From Chitinophaga flava (GTDB taxonomy: Bacteria; Bacteroidota; Bacteroidia; Chitinophagales; Chitinophagaceae): 64,000 nt of DNA. How positions within the stretch are numbered: position 1 is the first letter of the stretch; the number at the start of each line of letters is the position of its first letter. Shown here piece by piece: positions 18,212-26,149 of the stretch. Location: positions 3,100,001 to 3,164,000 of the forward strand of contig NZ_QFFJ01000001.1 of assembly GCF_003308995.1 (NCBI RefSeq), read 5' to 3'. A program made the position numbers and the translations under genes. The notes below the pieces were generated by a model that worked only from the letters and a program-made list of their open reading frames with translations, had not been told where the DNA came from and ran no database searches.

Positions 18212-18409
18212 TTATTCGCAAGTGAATGTCGGCAGACAGCCTGAGAATGAAGGAATACAGTCAATACAGGTTACCTCCGCAATGGTGGCACATTTCGCGC
18301 TTACACCAATTCCACCTTTAACAGCTGCCTGAGCGCTGGCATTTAAAGGAGCAACTGTCATTTTTTTCAAGGTGATTTTTTTGGCGTTGTTCAGTGTCTG
18401 TTTTTTCAT
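18212..18409 (-). CDS. Second class I lanthipeptide-like RiPP precursor peptide
   Basis: The start at 18409 (MKKQTLNNAKKITLKKMTV) is chosen over an upstream Met because it opens the conserved basic leader. The leader ends in AAVKGG near residue 34, a Gly-Gly processing site. The core of about 31 residues contains five Cys, two of them in CIDC, and seven Thr/Ser, fitting lanthipeptide or other Cys-based cross-linking. It differs in core sequence from the precursor at 5237-5419 but shares the leader logic (K-rich start, K-I/L-T-L-x-K-M/L-T). No maturation enzyme is adjacent. Confidence 0.7.
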   Translation of the reverse strand: MKKQTLNNAKKITLKKMTVAPLNASAQAAVKGGIGVSAKCATIAEVTCIDCIPSFSGCLPTFTCE

Positions 18410-18507
18410 ACGGGGATTTTTAGGAAACAAATAAAAAATGTGGAATAACATGAAGATAAAAATTATTTATCATGTTTCTTATTCCTTCTCTGAAAAATTT
18501 ATGCAGT

Positions 18508-18924
18508 TTATTTCGTCCGCCATTTCGCAGGAATAAACTTCCGTATTACTTCCAGCAAGACTAACAGCAATACATTTATAATAGCAATATCCAGAAAGCG
18601 GTATTTAAATGTCCAGCGTAATGGTGTTTTTCCTTTATCCATTTTTATTAAATAATTCATCAACACCTCCACTGACTCAAAAGCAATGAAAAAAGATACC
18701 ATAAAAAGGAGAGAGGTGATTAACAGATTTAAGAAGATGTTTCTGGTAACAAAAAAATAAGCATAAAACAGCGACAGAAAATACAATACCCAGAGTGTAG
18801 TACCGTAATATGGATTAGTATCCAATAGCCAGACTTCTGTTTTATGCATTGTAACAAAGGACATCAGTATATATGTCCAGGTGGCTAGTAACAGCAGATT
18901 GATAGCGATAACTTTGGGCTTCAT
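18508..18924 (-). CDS. Small membrane protein, unknown function
   Basis: 138 residues from Met at 18924. About four hydrophobic segments are visible: VIAINLLLLATWTYILMSF, TTLWVLYFLSLFYAYFF, NLLITSLLFMVSFFIAF and IAIINVLLLVLLEVI. I do not recognise a family. A longer frame reaching 19014 exists but would run back through the terminator hairpin at 18949-18972, so the shorter start is preferred. It is the nearest gene to the RiPP precursor on the same strand (98 bp away), so a link such as self-protection is possible but unsupported by motifs. Confidence 0.65.
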   Translation of the reverse strand: MKPKVIAINLLLLATWTYILMSFVTMHKTEVWLLDTNPYYGTTLWVLYFLSLFYAYFFVTRNIFLNLLITSLLFMVSFFIAFESVEVLMNYLIKMDKGKTPLRWTFKYRFLDIAIINVLLLVLLEVIRKFIPAKWRTK

Positions 18925-18948
18925 GGTCAGGCTTAAAATTAAATAAAA

Positions 18949-18972
18949 AAGGCAATCATTTCTGATTGCCTT
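18949..18972 (-). terminator. Terminator after the RibD/DHFR-like gene
   Basis: AAGGCAATC and GATTGCCTT (about 18951-18971) pair around a 6-base loop with T-runs on both sides, so it can work in either direction. It lies 58 bp after the minus-strand gene ending at 19030. Confidence 0.8.
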
Positions 18973-19029
18973 TTCTTTTTTCGCTTCTCCAATCAAATAG
19001 TTGTCTAGTCCCATGGTGGGCGTTCCGGC

Positions 19030-19602
19030 TCAAACGACCGGCTGATATTCGAGGATAAGAACCCCGTTATCGACCGCACGAGCGTATTTCAGCGCGAAGT
19101 TCTTTAATTCCAGGTTGTCATCGAAAAGCCGTAACCCGCCGCCGATCGTGACAGGATATACCATCAGCCGCAACTCGTCAACGAGATTGTGGTGAAGCAG
19201 TGACTTAACGAGGGTAGCACTCCCATAGACGAGGATATCACCACCATCGGTATGTTTCAGCGCAGCAACATCTTTAGCCACGTTGCGAAGAATATGACTA
19301 TTGTTCCACTCCACCTTTTGCAGGCCCCGGGATACAACATATTTCGGCAGCTGGTTAATACGTTCGGCGAACCCGCCGCCCGTCTGCCCCGGCCAGTACC
19401 CGGCGAACAATTCAAACGTATTTCTGCCCAACAGCAAGGTATCCACGGCAGCAAGTTCATCTACCTTGTACTTCCCGGTTTCCGGATCCTGATTCCTATA
19501 TTTAAACTGCCAGCCGCCATGGGGATGAGAGGTTTCATCACCGCCAGGCGCCTCGATTACACCATCAAGGGTGATGAATTCGGTAACGATAATTTTCCGC
19601 AT
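19030..19602 (-). CDS. Dihydrofolate reductase-family protein (RibD C-terminal domain)
   Basis: A 190-residue NADPH-dependent reductase-fold protein. The start at 19602 (MRKIIVTEFITLDGVIEAPG) matches the family opening; an upstream Met at 19656 only adds an unlike extension. Visible family motifs are TLLLGRNTFELFAGYWP near residue 75, KYVVSRG near 110, and GGDILVYGSATLVKSLL near 135, the cofactor-binding G-S/G-A-x-L turn. These stand-alone proteins are widespread in Bacteroidota; the substrate is unknown and a riboflavin role is not implied. GC is noticeably higher than in the neighbours. Confidence 0.88.
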   Translation of the reverse strand: MRKIIVTEFITLDGVIEAPGGDETSHPHGGWQFKYRNQDPETGKYKVDELAAVDTLLLGRNTFELFAGYWPGQTGGGFAERINQLPKYVVSRGLQKVEWNNSHILRNVAKDVAALKHTDGGDILVYGSATLVKSLLHHNLVDELRLMVYPVTIGGGLRLFDDNLELKNFALKYARAVDNGVLILEYQPVV

Positions 19603-20213
19603 GATCTTTTTCTGTAAAACTAACGGATAAGATTTCAGCATAAGGGGGGAGAACAAGACATTCTATAGGGGAAATGCGAAATTTTATTTAAAGCATCTTT
19701 AATGCTGATCGCTACAATACCAGAGTAGATAAAACAAAAAGGTCCGCATTTCTGCAGACCTTTCTTTTCTTTCGCTCCCCCTGCTTTACGGATTTCGAAC
19801 CAGTTTCATGAGGATTTGAAGCGGATCTATGAACTGGAGCCGGTTCTAGCATCTTACACAACCAGAATATATTAGACTGGTAGGGCAAAAATTATGTTCC
19901 CTAACGTTACTTGAAACATATAATAATGGGACATTCTATATGTCCAATGGTCTGAAATAATTAGTTTTATACTATTCTAGACCATCCCTTTCCCTGTGCG
20001 TACTCGAATTATTTTAAAATGGAAAAGTCAACAATACTGGGGGGATGCAGGGGGCTAGTCCCTGGCTGGGGGCATAGGTTGGGGGCTGGGTCTCACACAG
20101 GAATCATATAAGAAAAATTCATACAAAAATCTAAACGGAGTTATTTTCTTATTTCCGCAACCTCAGAAACTCCATAAAATGCAACTAAACCTTTCAACAC
20201 ACTCATGCGTTAT
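19603..20213. other. Gene-free region with hairpin, tRNA-like fragment and G-rich tract
   Basis: About 610 bases with no plausible gene. It holds a terminator-like hairpin (AAGGTCCGCA/TGCAGACCTT, 19738-19765). Next to it, at 19774-19801, is a stretch starting GCTCCCCCTGCT that matches the 3' end of tRNA-Asn and continues into a T-loop-like GGATTTCGAACC (reverse strand GGTTCGAAATCC) without a full cloverleaf. A G-run cluster follows at 20039-20090. It looks like an old integration or recombination scar. Confidence 0.5.
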
Positions 20214-21026
20214 CTATTTCTTTATCACAAACGTTTCCCACCCATCATAGGTACCATCATACTCTTTTACCTTTCTTCGCAGCTGTAAGGTTATTTTCGA
20301 AATAGTTGGAAGATCTACATTATCCACCCTTGATAAATGTAACTGGTAAGGAAAATCTGATCTTGCAGAAAGCTTTTTGTCTTCTATTTTATAACGCTGT
20401 TGCTGCGCATAACTGATAAATCGGTTCCTGCCTGCTTCTGTTTTAAAATACAACCAATGGTCCACCTGCCGGGGCTTCGTCAGCTTGTCTCCATTCTGGG
20501 ACAGTGGTATCACAACTTTCTGGTTTTTGATATACTCAAATGTTTCTTCATTGGGATACAGGAATTTCAGGTAACTGTTCCACTTAGGGTCAGATCTCGT
20601 CTCTATCATACATTCACGGGTCGGCTGGTATTTTTTGGCAGCAGCTGTCAATGCCTGTCGTAAGGCAACCGTATCTTTCACATAATAATAATCCGTTCTC
20701 CAGCATTGAATGGTAAACGTTCCCACAGCCTTGAATGGGCCATGCACGGCAAATACCGCTTTCAGTTTATCCGACATCAGGTATAAACCATCCCATTCAT
20801 TTTCCATTGGGAATCCATCCTGGTTACAACGATTAATCTTCACAGATATTTTCACCAGGAAAGGATATTGAACGATGGGCGCATCTGCCAGTAAAGACAT
20901 GTTAACAATAGTTGATCCAACACCATCATCATATTGTGCAGTATAAGTTTCCCAGTGATCTTCGACAGTTTGGGCGAACAATGGGATAGAGAAAAGGAGT
21001 ACAACAATTAAAAGAATATATTTCAT
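20214..21026 (-). CDS. Secreted DUF695/RraB-like two-domain protein
   Basis: Signal peptide (cut after IPLFAQ), then a DUF695-like domain (ETYTAQYDDGVGSTIVNMSL onward, residues about 25-145) and a C-terminal domain resembling RraB/ribonuclease E inhibitor (VDHWLYFKTEAGRNRFI, then YDGWETFV, residues about 185-268). The RraB fold in enterobacteria inhibits RNase E, but a secreted form cannot do that, so the function here is unknown. It lies just outside the left edge of the integrated element. Confidence 0.72.
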   Translation of the reverse strand: MKYILLIVVLLFSIPLFAQTVEDHWETYTAQYDDGVGSTIVNMSLLADAPIVQYPFLVKISVKINRCNQDGFPMENEWDGLYLMSDKLKAVFAVHGPFKAVGTFTIQCWRTDYYYVKDTVALRQALTAAAKKYQPTRECMIETRSDPKWNSYLKFLYPNEETFEYIKNQKVVIPLSQNGDKLTKPRQVDHWLYFKTEAGRNRFISYAQQQRYKIEDKKLSARSDFPYQLHLSRVDNVDLPTISKITLQLRRKVKEYDGTYDGWETFVIKK

Positions 21027-21070
21027 TAGGCTACAGGGATTTCGCGCAAGACAAATAGTGGTATAAAATA

Positions 21071-21105
21071 AAAAAGCACTTACAAAATATTGTAAGTGCT
21101 TTTTT
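21071..21105. terminator. Bidirectional terminator (original downstream terminator of tRNA-Asn)
   Basis: AAAAAGCACTTACA (21071-21084) pairs with TGTAAGTGCTTTTT (21091-21104) around a 6-base loop, with A- and T-runs on either side. It directly abuts the left copy of the tRNA repeat, so before the element inserted it would have ended the tRNA transcript. Confidence 0.85.
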
Positions 21106-21150
21106 GCTCCCCCTGCTGGACTTGAACCAGCGACCCTCTGATTAACAGTC
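21105..21150. repeat. Left attachment site (attL), partial tRNA-Asn
   Basis: Identical over 46 bp to 33067-33112: the tRNA-Asn 3' end through T-arm to the anticodon loop. Identity stops at 21151 (TAGAATG here against AGATGCT in the tRNA), marking the crossover boundary. Confidence 0.9.
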
Positions 21151-21328
21151 TAGAATGCCAAGCTATATCTTTTATTAATAATTAACTGATAATCAATAAT
21201 AAAAGAAACAAAAACATTTATAATCCATTCATTTATAATAAGGTGATACCCAAAATGTGACCCAAAGTAATTAAATAATAATTTTTTGAATGTATTTAGG
21301 AGCGAGTGAAGCAATACAAATTTTCGAA
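21151..21328. promoter_or_regulatory. Left-end region with repeat motifs, possible integrase arm sites
   Basis: AT-rich end of the element. It holds AACATTTATAATCC (21213-21226), one copy of a motif found elsewhere in the element, and a tandem GTGATACCC and TGTGACCCAAA at about 21243-21266. The latter word recurs at the right end (32918-32928). Such repeats near both att sites are what arm-type integrase or excisionase binding sites look like. Confidence 0.4.
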
Positions 21329-21577
21329 TTATGAGTATTTGTCCATAAAGGCATTTATTTCCTTAACAGCAATCTTTGCCATTCTCAATACCCCCTCCCT
21401 CTCAGCACTGCTAAGATAATTTTTATATGGAAGTTTGGCTGGCTTGACTGTATCTCTCATTTTTCGATAAAATGTAGGGTTGCTCCAGTTACATTCCTCT
21501 AAGACCAGATGCATGAATCTTGCAGGTAGCTTTGAAAAGGTTGCATGAATCTCAAAAAGCATGTTGTTTTTATCCAT
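21329..21577 (-). CDS. Hypothetical element protein, 82 aa
   Basis: A short, charged, probably helical protein without signal peptide or membrane segment. It has a central SNPTFYRKMRD stretch that might be a DNA-binding helix-turn-helix remnant (WSNPTFYRKM, like HTH recognition helices), though I recognise no family. It is the gene nearest the left end of the element, 26 bp after the 21604-22122 gene and on the same strand as most element genes. An excisionase-like or regulatory role is only a guess from position. Confidence 0.6.
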   Translation of the reverse strand: MDKNNMLFEIHATFSKLPARFMHLVLEECNWSNPTFYRKMRDTVKPAKLPYKNYLSSAEREGVLRMAKIAVKEINAFMDKYS

Positions 21578-21603
21578 TGTGAATAAATTTAATTAATACC
21601 TAT

Positions 21604-22122
21604 TTATAGATCAGTTAATTCATCGAATAGGGATTTTAATACACTATTGCGTGAATTATCTCCTGATATGGCTGTTATTCCCCAGAAATGGCACCCTTCA
21701 CAATTGAGTAATACCTGCCCAAAGGAAACCAGCTCTTTAGCCAGCCAGAAGGGGACATACAGCCAGTGGTAGACATACCTTTCATGAAATACAGCCTTTT
21801 CCAATAATGCCAGGTCTGTTTCAAGTGTCCTGATCTCTTGTTGCAGTGTTCCAAGCTCAGACCAGGCAAGGTGTTCATGTTGTTTGGCTTGTTTGTCTTT
21901 AATCACAGATTCATAGTCTGCAATGATTTCTTCCAGAAGTGATTTTGTGCCAACCAGCTCCCCATTAGAAAGAGTAACAGAAAAACCAGTGCTGTTTTGT
22001 ATCAGGTAATCCCTCTGTGGGTTACTAGTGGGCTTCAGAATGCTGTCTACCAGACTGGTTTGATCTATTAGCAAGGCTGTTCGTAGAAACTCCTGATATT
22101 TCTGTATTTGTTTGTTTTCCAT
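21604..22122 (-). CDS. Hypothetical element protein, 172 aa, with coiled coil
   Basis: The start at 22122 (MENKQIQKYQEFLRTAL) is preferred to an upstream Met because the extra 20 residues are hydrophobic and unlike the rest. A coiled coil covers about residues 75-110 (LGTLQQEIRTLETDLALLEKA), followed by a WLYVPFWLAKELV segment. No family recognised. It is on the minus strand with its neighbours, and a terminator-bearing gap of about 270 bases separates it from the 52-aa gene upstream. Confidence 0.6.
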   Translation of the reverse strand: MENKQIQKYQEFLRTALLIDQTSLVDSILKPTSNPQRDYLIQNSTGFSVTLSNGELVGTKSLLEEIIADYESVIKDKQAKQHEHLAWSELGTLQQEIRTLETDLALLEKAVFHERYVYHWLYVPFWLAKELVSFGQVLLNCEGCHFWGITAISGDNSRNSVLKSLFDELTDL

Positions 22123-22345
22123 TTTTGTGTTTGATATGATGAAACAAAATGGCCAGTAATTCAAAGCTGAACTACTAGCCATTATTTAAGACTGACAGCT
22201 GGTTTATAGCTGCCTTGCAATATGAAAATACCTGTATTTATAAGGCTATCTATTAAAGATGGAAATAAGCATGTCCTGAATCGATAATTGTTAATCAGAA
22301 TTTAGCGGAGATAATGTCATTTTTCTTTTTTTAACAATAAAAAAA

Positions 22346-22367
22346 CCACCTGAAAACTATCAGGTGG
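22346..22367 (-). terminator. Rho-independent terminator
   Basis: CCACCTGA and TCAGGTGG pair around a 6-base loop, and on the minus strand a run of seven T follows. It ends the transcript of the small genes 22395-23007. Confidence 0.85.
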
Positions 22368-22394
22368 CTTGTGACTAACATATATGCCTTTACC

Positions 22395-22553
22395 TTACTG
22401 TGGCAGCTTTACACCCTTGAGTGCTTTATTAGCAGCTGCTTGTTTTTCAGGGGCAATTTTCTTCAGGTCAATTCCTGACTTTTTATCATCTATAATCAGG
22501 TTGACTTCTTGACGAAATAGGCTGCTTTTGTATTTTATGATTTTTTTTGCCAT
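22395..22553 (-). CDS. Small basic hypothetical protein, 52 aa
   Basis: ATG at 22553 opens a 52-residue frame (MAKKIIKYKSSLFRQEVNLI and onward) that is Lys-rich and ends in KGVKLPQ before TAA. Support for it being real: it fits between the 147-aa gene (10 bp gap, same strand) and a good terminator, and its codon use matches the element. It is soluble and perhaps nucleic-acid binding by charge; no family is recognised. Confidence 0.55.
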   Translation of the reverse strand: MAKKIIKYKSSLFRQEVNLIIDDKKSGIDLKKIAPEKQAAANKALKGVKLPQ

Positions 22554-22563
22554 AACAGTAAAT

Positions 22564-23007
22564 TTAAATTTTTCTTTTGATTAAAAGACCTGTAACAGGT
22601 ATGTTTTTTTGAAAGGGAATAATGCCTGTATCAGTTTGACAATATATTTCAAACTTCAAGACCAATTCTTCAAAATTCAATCCTATAGCCATTCTATATA
22701 GCCTTGTCCTTTCCTGTGTGCTCCCTGTAAAGAAAATATATCTATTGGGATATTTATTTAAGTAAATTTCGACAGCATATGCAACAGTGGCTAATATCTT
22801 ATTTCTATCACCATTATCACTTATAGAATAATCATTGATCTCTCCATCAACATTTATATCACCAAAGACCAGGTTATAAACATCAGGATATTCAGTTGGA
22901 ACAAATACAATTCTCTTTGGTATTAAGCCTTTGGAGCCAAAACTAATGAATTCAAATATGCTATACATATCCCTTATGTACAGGTCTTTGTACACCTCAT
23001 ATTTCAT
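22564..23007 (-). CDS. Hypothetical element protein, 147 aa
   Basis: A soluble alpha/beta-looking protein starting MKYEVYKDLYIRDMYSIFEF, with a GDINVDGEINDYSISDNGDR acidic segment and RYIFFTGSTQERTRLYRMAI near residues 93-112. The last region resembles the DUF6934-type proteins found on Bacteroidota elements, but I am unsure. No catalytic motif is visible. It forms a two-gene unit with the 52-aa gene downstream, closed by the terminator at 22346-22367. Confidence 0.65.
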   Translation of the reverse strand: MKYEVYKDLYIRDMYSIFEFISFGSKGLIPKRIVFVPTEYPDVYNLVFGDINVDGEINDYSISDNGDRNKILATVAYAVEIYLNKYPNRYIFFTGSTQERTRLYRMAIGLNFEELVLKFEIYCQTDTGIIPFQKNIPVTGLLIKRKI

Positions 23008-23135
23008 AAATTTTGATTAATGAATAAAATAAAAATGGGCTACCTGGACAGGCAACCCTTACATATATTATTGGAACTGAAAAGGCCAGATTAGATAATC
23101 CAGCCTGTATTTACTAACTCTATGCTTATAAAAAA

Positions 23136-24119
23136 TTAATTTAAAAACCAGCTATGATACTGATTATCCAAAGCATGTTTTATTTGTTCTGTGAATTGAA
23201 AAGCATTTACAGACCTGTCGAGAAAGCTGTCAATATAGCTGCTTTTATTTGCCCCAGTAAACAGGTTGTAGAATCTCCATAAGTTGATGCTTCCATCATC
23301 ATTTCTACAGAAGGATTCGTCTTTGTAATAATCCCTGCATACAGTACTAATCATGGTATCACCAAATAAAAGTGCAGGAATTTCTGATTTCATTTGGGAT
23401 GGCAGATAGTTATACAGCTTGCACCTGCCAATCAATTGAACAAACTGTCTTTCTGTTAAATTGTAATTGGTGAAGTTTTTCAGGGCTGTCAAGTGCTGGT
23501 GTGAATTATACTCCTGAAATAATTGATAGATGGATATTTTAAGCTGATCAATACTTTTTACTTTCAGATCACCCACAAAGCCATCTGACCAGACACACAT
23601 GTTAGTACAAACCTTATTCTGGAAGCCAATAAACACTTTAAAGTGTTCATCAGTGCCTTTTTTGTTGTATAGATTGTCCTGGTTATATGCCTTTACCCCA
23701 CCAACATTTAAAGTGAGCTGATTACCACCTATTGTAGCTGTAATTGTAGGAACTTCTATTATAAAAGCCATCCTTTCGTAATACAGGGTCTTTTCATGTT
23801 CTAAAAGCTCCTTTGCTGGCTTATCTTTGGCATCTGGTATTCTGCCCTTAATAGGATGGCTTAATCTAATATTGGGGCTTAAAATAGCGTCCCCTTTAAA
23901 AATATCAGTTACAGCCTGATTTGTAACATCTATAAAGTCACAATGAGAAATGAGAGGTTCATTGTCTTTTGCAAAGGCTGGTATGGTGTGATTTGCCCTG
24001 ATTTCTGTTAGACTAAATCCTTCAGTATTAGCCTGCATGAATGGCTTGTCTGTGGATACTTCTTCGTATTCCAGATAAGTATGGTTTGTAGGTCTGTTTA
24101 AAACTGCTACTGTATTCAT
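23136..24119 (-). CDS. DUF3871-family protein
   Basis: A 327-residue protein that fits DUF3871, a family found almost only on Bacteroidota mobile elements. Visible features include the N-terminal FSLTEIRANHTIPAFAKDNE, then LISHCDFIDVTN, and a conserved middle segment with GGVKAYNQDNLYNKKG and NKVCTNMCVWSDGF. It is soluble and has no known activity. Superficially it resembles phage/plasmid DUF932 proteins, which are also of unknown function. Its presence supports the element assignment of the region. Confidence 0.75.
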   Translation of the reverse strand: MNTVAVLNRPTNHTYLEYEEVSTDKPFMQANTEGFSLTEIRANHTIPAFAKDNEPLISHCDFIDVTNQAVTDIFKGDAILSPNIRLSHPIKGRIPDAKDKPAKELLEHEKTLYYERMAFIIEVPTITATIGGNQLTLNVGGVKAYNQDNLYNKKGTDEHFKVFIGFQNKVCTNMCVWSDGFVGDLKVKSIDQLKISIYQLFQEYNSHQHLTALKNFTNYNLTERQFVQLIGRCKLYNYLPSQMKSEIPALLFGDTMISTVCRDYYKDESFCRNDDGSINLWRFYNLFTGANKSSYIDSFLDRSVNAFQFTEQIKHALDNQYHSWFLN

Positions 24120-24157
24120 GTTATTAATGGGTTTTAGATTTGATTAAAAGGAATGAA

Positions 24158-24190
24158 AAAAGGCAATCCATTTACAGGACTGCCTTTCAC
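24158..24190. terminator. Hairpin between DUF3871 gene and the 97-aa gene
   Basis: AAAGGCAATCC and GGACTGCCTTT form an 11-bp stem with one mismatch around a short loop (about 24164-24188), flanked by an A-run that reads as a T-run on the minus strand. It lies downstream of the 97-aa gene ending at 24227. Confidence 0.7.
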
Positions 24191-24226
24191 CTGATTGGAT
24201 TATTTTTTTAATAGAAGTAGATGAAC

Positions 24227-24520
24227 CTATCTTTCATATTCATACCTGTGATGCATGGTAATTACTTCGCCAGTAGCAGGAATAGTGTATTCCCATGCAG
24301 CACATTCTTTCTTTACAATAGAGCCAGGTATTTCCCTGCCTACTATTAGTTTGGCTGTAGCTTCATCAATTCTGGTAGGAATTTTACACTTTTTTACATC
24401 TGCATAGAACTTACCTGACTTTTCAGATATAAGCATTTCAAGTTCTCCTATCAGTTCAAGGCAGATATAAGGGTTGCCATCTGCTGACTGATTGAAAAAA
24501 TAACTTTTTACTGTTACCAT
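24227..24520 (-). CDS. Hypothetical element protein, 97 aa
   Basis: Starts MVTVKSYFFNQSADGNPYICLE and shows alternating hydrophobic strands over its whole length, with IPTRIDEATAKLIVGREIPG in the middle. This suggests a small all-beta or alpha/beta fold. It is similar in style to small proteins found beside DUF3871 genes, and I cannot name a family. It has its own promoter region to the right, shared divergently with the HNH gene. Confidence 0.65.
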   Translation of the reverse strand: MVTVKSYFFNQSADGNPYICLELIGELEMLISEKSGKFYADVKKCKIPTRIDEATAKLIVGREIPGSIVKKECAAWEYTIPATGEVITMHHRYEYER

Positions 24521-24827
24521 TGGGCTATAGATTTTAATGAGTTAAAAATTTGTTTGTGAAAAAGCAGGGGGGACACCCTGATCCTGCAATTGAGGAAGGG
24601 TGAAGGAATTGGGGTGCTCATTATTTAAATACTTATACGAGGAAAAAATTTTCAGTCTAAAATTTTTTTTTGGAATTTTTTTTTTGATTTTACAGTATAT
24701 AAGAGGAAAAGCAGGCATTTCAGTATGCTTAACAGCGTTGAAATATGTAGCTGCTTTAAAGTCTGTATATCATTGGTATTTACCCATATACTAAAATATG
24801 TGTATATTTATTCAACAGTGATTTTCT
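24521..24827. promoter_or_regulatory. AT-rich divergent promoter region
   Basis: 307 bases between the divergent 97-aa gene and the HNH gene. Long A and T runs dominate (around 24650-24690), with an imperfect palindrome CTAAAATTTTTTTTTGG. A 64-codon frame on the plus strand here is low-complexity and probably not coding. No sharp promoter can be placed. Confidence 0.45.
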
Positions 24828-25373
24828 ATGACCTTAAAAGAACTACTCCATAAATTTAAAGATCAGCGCATTACCTATGCCCAATACCTATCTACAGATG
24901 AATGGAGGGTAAAAGCTGCTGAAATAACAAAACGAGATAAATTTTGCTGTACTGTTTGTGGGAAGGCAGAAACAGTCTCCATCCCAGGTGCAAAATCAGG
25001 TGAGGTTAATCATGGATGGTTTGAAGATGGGGAAATAGCTTATTATGGAGAAGGAAGGTATTCAATTGACCCAAAAGTAGTTTTTGCAGATAAACACTAC
25101 CATTTAGAAGTCCATCATAAAAGGTATATCAGGAATAGGCTTCCTTGGGAATATAGTAATGATGATCTAGTTACCTTCTGTAACCACTGTCATTCTGAAT
25201 TTCACCTGAATAATAGGGTACCAGTATATAGTGAGGACGAATTAACTGAGTTGGATTATAAAATCTGCGAAAGATGTAATGGTTATGGCTATTTACCTGA
25301 ATATATGCATGTCCAAAATGGTGTTTGTTTTTCATGCAATGGGGAGAGATACATGCAGTCTTTGATTAAGTAA
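24828..25373 (+). CDS. HNH endonuclease-like protein with C-terminal DnaJ-type zinc ribbon
   Basis: The HNH fold is indicated by C41xxC44 (CTVC), the EVHHKRYI core (H96, H97), then C118NHC121 and H126 (FHLNN), with the paired Cys binding structural zinc. A second zinc site follows at the C-terminus: C147ERCNGYGY (CxxCxGxG) and C167FSC170NGERY, the pattern of DnaJ-like zinc ribbons. The protein has 181 residues and no signal peptide. It could be a homing or defence nuclease, or a regulator that no longer cuts. It stands alone on the plus strand. Confidence 0.72.
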   Translation: MTLKELLHKFKDQRITYAQYLSTDEWRVKAAEITKRDKFCCTVCGKAETVSIPGAKSGEVNHGWFEDGEIAYYGEGRYSIDPKVVFADKHYHLEVHHKRYIRNRLPWEYSNDDLVTFCNHCHSEFHLNNRVPVYSEDELTELDYKICERCNGYGYLPEYMHVQNGVCFSCNGERYMQSLIK

Positions 25374-25639
25374 GAGATTTCATTTGATGGATAAATTTTA
25401 AGAATAGTTATATAGTCTTGATAAGTTGGTGTGCTTCACTTCCTAAATAATGTCCATAACATTTATGCCCCATCCCAACCTGATTTTTTATGATTATGTC
25501 ATGTATTAATAAAAGATTTGCCATTTTGATTCTGGGGAAATTTTTATGAAAAAACCAGTATTATGGCTCCTTTTATAACATTTATGCCTTTGATATTTTC
25601 TTCTGGGAAAGTATATATTGCTGAAAATTTTTCCTAAAT
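25374..25639. promoter_or_regulatory. Upstream region of lipoprotein gene with two copies of a recurrent motif
   Basis: 266 bases containing AACATTTATGCC at 25458-25469 and again at 25577-25588, both of which read GGCATAAATGTT on the minus strand. The same word occurs in other gaps of the element. An operator or an element-specific binding site is possible. A 10-codon frame MKKPVLWLLL (25545-25577) ends just before the second copy and is probably not a gene. Confidence 0.4.
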
Positions 25640-26125
25640 ATGAAAAGAATCCTATTGATTTCTGCTGTATCACTTTCATTATTTGCATGTAAAAAAGATG
25701 ATAAGGATAATCCAACGTCTAAAAGTAAAAATACTTTTACCTATACTACTGGTGGTAAGACATATACTGTAAATGAAGGTAAAAGGATCACTATGATTGA
25801 ATCTACTTTTATTGATGCTTCTATCAATAAATCTGCAAATTTCACCACATTTAATCTTGCTGTTGAAGGAGAAAGTATTCCTATTGAAATAGGTCTAATG
25901 ATTGATGGTCCTTTATCTGGCCTTGGTACTTATACTGATGTAGTTAATGGGTGGGTAAAGGAAAAGTACTCTGGTGGTATGGGTTATACTATAAATGCTG
26001 CTACTGTGAATGTTACAGAAGCATCTCCCAATAAGATTACTGGCACCTACCAATTCTCCCTTAAAAATGCTTCTGGTAATAAGACCACTACTGGTACTTT
26101 TAACATCACTCAACCTGCACAATAA
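25640..26125 (+). CDS. Small lipoprotein of unknown function
   Basis: A lipobox (LSLFACKKDD, Cys17) follows a short signal segment, giving an envelope lipoprotein of 161 residues. The mature part is charged at first (KKDDKDNPTSKSKN), then beta-rich with TFTYTTGGKTYTVNEG and a TGTYQFSLKNASGNKTTTGTFNI ending, as in small beta-sandwich lipoproteins of Bacteroidota. The gene is followed 24 bp later by an unknown 152-aa gene on the same strand, so the two are probably one transcript. It is element cargo with no evident role. Confidence 0.72.
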   Translation: MKRILLISAVSLSLFACKKDDKDNPTSKSKNTFTYTTGGKTYTVNEGKRITMIESTFIDASINKSANFTTFNLAVEGESIPIEIGLMIDGPLSGLGTYTDVVNGWVKEKYSGGMGYTINAATVNVTEASPNKITGTYQFSLKNASGNKTTTGTFNITQPAQ

Positions 26126-26149
26126 TTAATTTCTTTAATATTTATAATT

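Noticed and set aside
19774..19850. A complete tRNA on the minus strand near 19.8 kb
   Set aside because: Only the 3' end and a T-loop-like stretch are present; D and anticodon arms do not fold.
24600..24794. 64-codon plus-strand frame in the AT-rich gap
   Set aside because: Poly-Phe/Ile/Leu product from A/T runs, no conserved start context, lies in a divergent promoter region.
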